This document shows, one piece after another, positions 59,401-64,000 of a stretch of DNA of 64,000 bases. The stretch comes from Protea cynaroides (lineage: Eukaryota > Streptophyta > Magnoliopsida > Proteales > Proteaceae): contig CM053276.1 of NCBI GenBank assembly GCA_028583415.1, forward strand, positions 7,098,663-7,162,662, written 5' to 3'. Position numbers and translations under genes: made by a program. Position 1 is the first letter of the stretch. Every line of letters begins with the position of its first letter. The notes below the pieces were generated by a model that did not search any database, was not told where the DNA came from, and saw only the letters and a program-made list of their open reading frames with translations.

Positions 59401-62400
59401 TGTTGATGCCTCAAGCTATCAGATAAAAAAAAAAAAGGGCAAAAAAAAAAAAAAAAAAAAAAAATGGTGTACAATCAGTTCATCACTCCCTAACGCAATA
59501 GAAGCATAATATGCTTAAAGTTTTTTACTGAACTGAGACATTATTAAATGAGTAAACCAGGAAAACAGCAAAAAATTTTAAATATTCATTTTATAAATAC
59601 TGCATCGATCAAAAACAAAATTGAGATTAAGAGCTAGAGTTTAGGATAAATAAAAGGGAAAAAAAATTACTAAAAGCATATTTTTTATTTCCTTACACAT
59701 GAGGCTTTCCTCTGGACATAAAAGATGATGTTGAGAAGGGTTTGGCATTCAAGAAATGAAAGTGGCAGAATTATGACATATTCACCACAATTTAAGTCTA
59801 ACCAGATTGCTTTCATGTTTCCTTGAGGAGGTTGTGCTTAAAGTTGGTTATCACAAAAAGAGGCAATGATTGCAGATTGAACTCCCAAGCCCTTCTTTCC
59901 CTTTTTTTCCCCCCCCCCCCCCTTTTTGGGAAAATTACTCATACCATCTCTGCATTAAGGGTCAAATACATCCACTACCCTAAAGTTCACAACAATTACA
60001 CGTACTACCCCTAAATGCCAAACATTGTTACACAGAGGCCCATTCGGTTAGATTTTTTCTGTTAGTTGCTGGTGTCAGCACGAGTTGTGTTTTTGAAGGT
60101 AAAAAAAATACCCTTACGGGTGTTGTGAAAAGACCATACTATCATTTTGTGAAGTGAAAAAACAATAAAACCCTTCACTTTCTTCTTCATTTTTCCTATC
60201 TTTCATCTGAAATCGCGGACTGATAGAACACCGAAGTCGACGAAGGCGACATGGACTGTACTGAAGAAGGAAAGGCAACAGCTCATCTCTCTTGACTTCA
60301 GCAGCAAATTTCTTCCAATGACGAAGTAGCTTCCTGCAGTAAGCGGTTTCCAACAATCTATCTTCCTCTCCGGCGAGTTAGGGTTCCCTATCTTCTTCTT
60401 TGGCGAGTTAGGGTTTCATTTCACAACCTTATCTTCCTTCCTCCGCTAGTAAGTTGTTTCCGACATCATCTCTCTTCCTTCCTCCGACATTATCACTCTT
60501 TGAATCTTAAATTTCGGATGCCCCCAAATATTGAGAGAATTGATACCCCAAATGTGTATTTGTGTAAACCGAAAGGTGTCGATAACGATTAACGATGACT
60601 GTTGCCTAAGAAGCTTTAGTCTTCTTCGTTCTACTATAAATTCCATTCTGCTTTACTACTTTGGTATAATCTTTTTCTTCTTTTTTTTTATTTATTTCTA
60701 TTATTGTCAAAAGTGAGTCTTCTTCGTTCTTTTATCAAAAGTGAGTCTTCTTTGTTCTTTTATTCCGAAATTTAAGATTCACATTTGGAAGCCAATCAGA
60801 GAAAAAGGAACTTTTGAAAATTATAACGAAAAAGGAACTTTTCCTGGTTGAAAGCTCCATCAAAAAATTGTATGATGGAATACAAATAAATGCTACAAAT
60901 AAATGCAATTGATACAAGAGTTACCATTGGTCATGGAGAAGAGAACAAGAGAGAGAAGAAAATGGAAGTAATAGAGAAGAGAACATGAGAGAATAGAAAG
61001 TGGAAATGAAATGGAGAGGAGAACAAGAGAGAGAAGGAAGCGAAATACCAGAGATGCCGACGATCATGGAGTTGACTAGAGAATGTTGCTGGTCGGAGTA
61101 GGTGTGGACTGTTGAACGTTGGAGTGTAAAATGAGGGAAAAAGATGTGGTTTTTTATATAAGGATTTGGGAGGTTTACTTTGACCATTTCATCATTTCCT
61201 ATTTTTAAAAGGTTAAAAAAATCAGTTCAACCCATTTTGCTTGTAAATGCAACAAGGGTAAAATTGTCTTTAAATTTTTTTACTTAACATTGTTAGTCAA
61301 TGGGATGCGGTTGTAATTGTTGTGAACTTTAGAGTAGTAGTTGTATTTGGACCTAAGTTCAGGGGTGGTACGAGTAATTGTCCCTTTCTTTTTTTATCTT
61401 TTTTTTTTTTAAACACTGAGAGCATCTTTTCACTGGCCATTCATGTGTGGTTAGATCCTAGTCTTTTAGGTTCATTTTCCTCAGAATAGAACAAAAAAGT
61501 GAAGTTCAACCCACCTGTTCCATATGACCTTGAGGGAAATAGTAAACTCGTTCCCCTTCACGAGGTACAGTGACCAAAGGACCAGCACAGGCATGCCAAA
61601 GTTCCTTGTACAAAATATCACCAAAGGTCCCTATAAAAACACAGCCAAAAAATAAATGTGAGAGAGAGAGAGAGAGAGAGAGAGGCATTGAAATGCAGAA
61701 AACATGTTTGAGCACCATATGCTTCTTAAAAGTACAGAGCATCATATTCTATGATCGCAGATTTTCCAATGAATATACAACTGCAAGCAAAAATAAAAAA
61801 GAAAAGAAGAAAATTCTAACACCTAAATGAACAAAAGCCCAGCTGGAAATAATGCCACTAGTAGACTAATTTCTATATCTAACAGTCAGTCATCAGATAA
61901 ATGCATGGACAGAAGTAATGGCATTATGTCCTTACCAATGCTAATGTTGAACAGTTACATAACAAGTCTCATTTCAGGCATGGGTTCATGAAATTAAAGG
62001 AAATGCAAGACCTGGTAACACTGGTAAGGCTCCCATTTTGAAGTGCCCAGCTAATTTAAGTAAATAAATAAACCATTACTCCCAGGGGATAGCTCAGTTA
62101 GTAAAGACCAATACCTCAAAGAGGTCAAGAGTTCAAGTCTCCTTTGGGGCCTAGTTATCCAAAAATAATAATAATAATAAATAAATAAACCATTTAGTTC
62201 TTTGCATTGCTAAAACACTCTGTGCAAATGGTCGAAAACAGAATTTAAAGCGAAAGCAGAGAACAAAATTAAACTCAAAGAAGAAAAATAATTTCATGTT
62301 TGAGCACCATATGCTTCTTAAAAGTACAGAGCATCATATTTTATGGTCGCAGATTTTCCAATGAATATACAACTGCAAGCAAAAATAAAAAAGAGAAGAA

Positions 62401-63157
62401 GAAAATTCAAACACCTAAATGAACAAAAGCCCAGCTGGAAATAATGCCACTAGTAGACTAATTTCCATATCTAATAGTCATCAGAGAAATGCATGGACAG
62501 AAGTAATGGCATCACGTCCTTACCAATGCAAATGTTGAAACATAATAAGTTTAACTTCAGGCATGGGTTCATGAAATTAAAGGGAAAATGCAAGACCTGG
62601 TAACACTGGTAAGGCTCCCATTTTGAAGTGCTCAGGCTAACTAATGTATCTAATTTAAGTAAATAAATAAACCATTACCCCAGGGGATAGCTCAGTTAGT
62701 AAAGACCAACAACATAAAGCGGTCAAGAGTTCAAGTCTCCTTGGGGCCTATCTATCCAAAAATAATAATAATAATAATAAATAAATAAATAAATAAACCA
62801 TTTAGTTCTTTGCATCACTAAAACCATTTGTGCAAATGGACGAAAACAGAATTTAAAGCAAAAGCAGAAAACAAAATTAAACTCAAAAGAAGAAGAAAAA
62901 TAATTTCCTTTGCATCATTGTCACAAGTAATCAAAGAAATACCCTTCCGAGGGTATTAACCCAGTTTCTCTTCCCACATGAACAGAGACTAAAGTTACTG
63001 CAAACGTTTATATCAGACAAAATATTACTTTTAATGTTCCGTACTGCTCGTCTTACAAGCAAGAGAACTTGGGCAAATATAGAATATTTTGAGGGAAATA
63101 AAAAGCTGAACCTGAATTGGGTCCTCCGGAGGAATGATTTGATGAAGCCATTGCCAT
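53428..63157 (-). CDS. Auxin response factor, ARF9/11/18 type, 681 aa
   Basis: Fourteen exons on the minus strand: 63157-63112, 61630-61515, 59415-59320, 59227-59171, 58815-58663, 58579-58495, 58407-58317, 58225-58061, 57361-57242, 57149-57074, 56558-56393, 56301-55793, 55269-55079, 53602-53428. They join in one frame. An in-frame TAG lies 9 bases before the ATG. Domains: ELWHACAGPLV (about 24-34), B3 DNA-binding domain 127-229 with THGGFSVLRRHAD, Auxin_resp domain about 254-336, a Ser/Pro-rich middle with an RLFG motif (480-483), and a C-terminal PB1 domain about 557-645 with Lys in CTKV and the acidic DDEDDMMMVGDDPW patch. It binds TGTC auxin-response elements and pairs with Aux/IAA proteins through PB1. 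The short, Gln-poor middle region argues for a repressor. Clade placement is from memory of family features. Confidence 0.96.
54288..54472. repeat. Tandem duplication, about 92-bp unit, in ARF intron 13
   Basis: TCGAAAC...CAGAGAAACTATAAAATAGTTGCTA...GGTACCA...ATCTGGGAAG...ATTAGCC occurs twice, starting near 54292 and 54380. Each unit contains a short hairpin (ACTATAAAATAGT). Confidence 0.8.
54718..54906. mobile_element. Probable hAT-like MITE in ARF intron 13
   Basis: Starts GAGGCTCCGTTTGTTTCCACGT and ends CGAAATAAACGAGGACTTAG, partially inverted. The GGCTCCGTTTGTTT end is typical of plant hAT MITEs. Target duplication not resolved. Confidence 0.45.
59928..61384. mobile_element. Long-TIR element in ARF intron 2
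   Basis: 1,457 bp. GGGAAAATTACTCATACCA at the left matches the inverse of the right end (TGGTACGAGTAATTGTCCC), and similarity continues inward about 75 bp through CTAAAGTTCACAACAATTAC. The interior has GGCGAGTTAGGGTT repeats, two TCTTCGTTCT direct repeats and GA-rich AAGAGAACA tracts, but no transposase. Homopolymer flanks hide the target duplication. It could be a MULE-type non-autonomous element. It makes up most of ARF intron 2. Confidence 0.7.
62078..62176 (+). mobile_element. tRNA-derived SINE, copy 1
   Basis: GGGGATAGCTCAGTTAGTAAAG (box A region) and GAGTTCAAGTC (box B, 62129-62139), then a short body and an (AAT)n tail. The direct repeat AAATAAATAAACCATT flanks it (about 62062-62077 and 62178-62193), a target duplication typical of target-primed insertion. 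Same family as 5572-5678. Confidence 0.75.
62677..62790 (+). mobile_element. tRNA-derived SINE, copy 2 (duplicated)
   Basis: The copy in the second half of the tandem duplication, with the same boxes A and B and a slightly longer (AAT)n(AAAT)n tail. It moved as part of the DNA duplication, not by a new insertion. Confidence 0.72.
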
Positions 63158-64000
63158 GATCCTCTACAACAATATCCTCTACAACAATATCCCAGGCAAA
63201 CAGACACGAAAGAGGTGATTCTGTTCAATCCGACAGTACAGAAGGTCTCCGAACCAAAACGCCAGATCAATCTATCCAACTACCCCATTCCTGTATTGGG
63301 AGAGAATTTTTTCACCCACACATACCAAATGGAGAACTTGTGTCGAAAGGAATTTGACCGCGAGCTTTTAATCTTCTCACCAACCATACAGGTTCGGTAC
63401 TCAGAAGGCCCACATCACTCCAGGTATTTACCCTCCAACCCCGGAGCCTCTATAGTCAATAATCAACCCGTAAAGCGTACAGTCGATATTATTCCAATCT
63501 CAATTAATTTCTTATGGAGATGCCAAAAGACGACTGGGGGAGCCTTATTTAACGCAGGTGCGGTTGAAACAGTTCATTAAACAGTATAAATGACTTTGTC
63601 TCAGTCTGTTACGCTTTCACTCCCAGAGAAATCCTTTAACGCCGATCAAGAAAATGAAACTGATGATTCAAGAACCAGATCTGCCACTCCCAATCCTTAA
63701 TTTGAACACAGGTTCAGCTACTGTCAGAAGGGAAAAAAAATAGAAATTCAGAACTTTAAAGGGGGATAAAATGAAACCCAATCATATGCAGACAAAAGTT
63801 CGATCAATAGCGTTTCAGATTCCAAATGTCATTATATCACAACAAATTACTCAGTTATTAATCAAAATCAGACAAGGAACATCCAAAATATAACACTGTC
63901 AGGGTCGCCGGCACAGAACCACGAAATGTAAGAGGCTCTGCAAACACCAAAATTCTAACTAACTTGGAATAAACCGAGTAAACGCTTGACGGATCAAGCG
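63158..64000 (-). promoter_or_regulatory. ARF 5' UTR and upstream region
   Basis: Upstream of the ARF start. The near part (63158 to about 63560) is probably leader. The 121-residue plus-strand frame at 63215-63580 has no family motif and is antisense to it. Beyond 63600 no second gene is recognisable and no TATA box is clear. Confidence 0.4.

Larger units (their letters stand above)
61703..62907. repeat. Tandem duplication of about 0.6 kb in ARF intron 1
   Basis: Copy 1 61703-62294 and copy 2 62295-about 62907 both start CATGTTTGAGCACCATATGC and end AAACTCAAAGAAG...AATAATTT. They agree closely by eye, with small indels. Each carries one copy of the SINE, so the SINE arrived before the duplication. 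Confidence 0.92.

Noticed and set aside
62088..62160. tRNA-like sequences with boxes A and B (also at 5590-5675 and 62690-62760)
   Set aside because: No complete cloverleaf or acceptor-stem pairing, tails of (AAT)n or A-run, and a flanking target duplication: SINEs, not tRNA genes.
63215..63580. 121-residue plus-strand frame
   Set aside because: Antisense to the ARF leader, no recognisable motif, no splice or promoter support.

Overview
This window is plant nuclear DNA, from an angiosperm. It has interrupted genes with GT-AG introns, plant-only families (WHIRLY, auxin response factor, a CHUP1-like fragment), an Au-type SINE, plant Ty1/Copia elements, RTE and L1 LINEs, and many small TIR elements. 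It is not bacterial and holds no CRISPR array, rRNA or functional tRNA gene that I can see. Species cannot be named from sequence alone.

Three genes look intact. (1) A WHIRLY2-like ssDNA-binding protein on the minus strand: seven coding exons between 31298 and 12153, with the last exon missing from the window. (2) RPF2, a Brix-domain ribosome assembly factor, on the plus strand: six exons, 46210-48426, 315 aa. (3) An ARF9/11/18-type auxin response factor on the minus strand: fourteen exons, 63157-53428, 681 aa. I joined the exons by reading frame, splice sites and family similarity.

Two decayed genes lie between them: a VPS2/CHMP2-like ESCRT-III relic (about 33784-36795, plus) and a CHUP1-like pseudogene (about 40270-41025, minus).

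Layout: 1-31.3 kb is the WHIRLY2 gene, swollen by transposons. Intron 7 holds two RTE LINEs, a SINE, hAT-like MITEs and a full Copia (6589-11916). Intron 6 holds LTR remnants and an Au SINE. Intron 4 holds a 4.8-kb solo-LTR-like insertion with a 1.6-kb palindromic element nested inside it. Intron 1 holds a minus-strand Copia, itself carrying a MITE and sitting inside a hAT-like TIR element. 31.3-46 kb is gene-poor: MITEs with clean 8- or 10-bp target duplications, the two relics, a (TA)n tract, a second TG...CA solo-LTR-like element (42009-44360) and an RNase H fragment. 46-53 kb holds RPF2, an L1 fragment and a TIR element. 53.4-63.2 kb is the ARF gene, with an intronic TIR element and a tandem duplication carrying a SINE.

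The genes do not form a pathway: organelle genome maintenance, 60S ribosome assembly and auxin transcription. The most unusual structure is the palindromic element at 21155-22785. It has retroelement-type TG...CA ends and a perfect 5-bp target duplication, but its long arms are inverted rather than direct.
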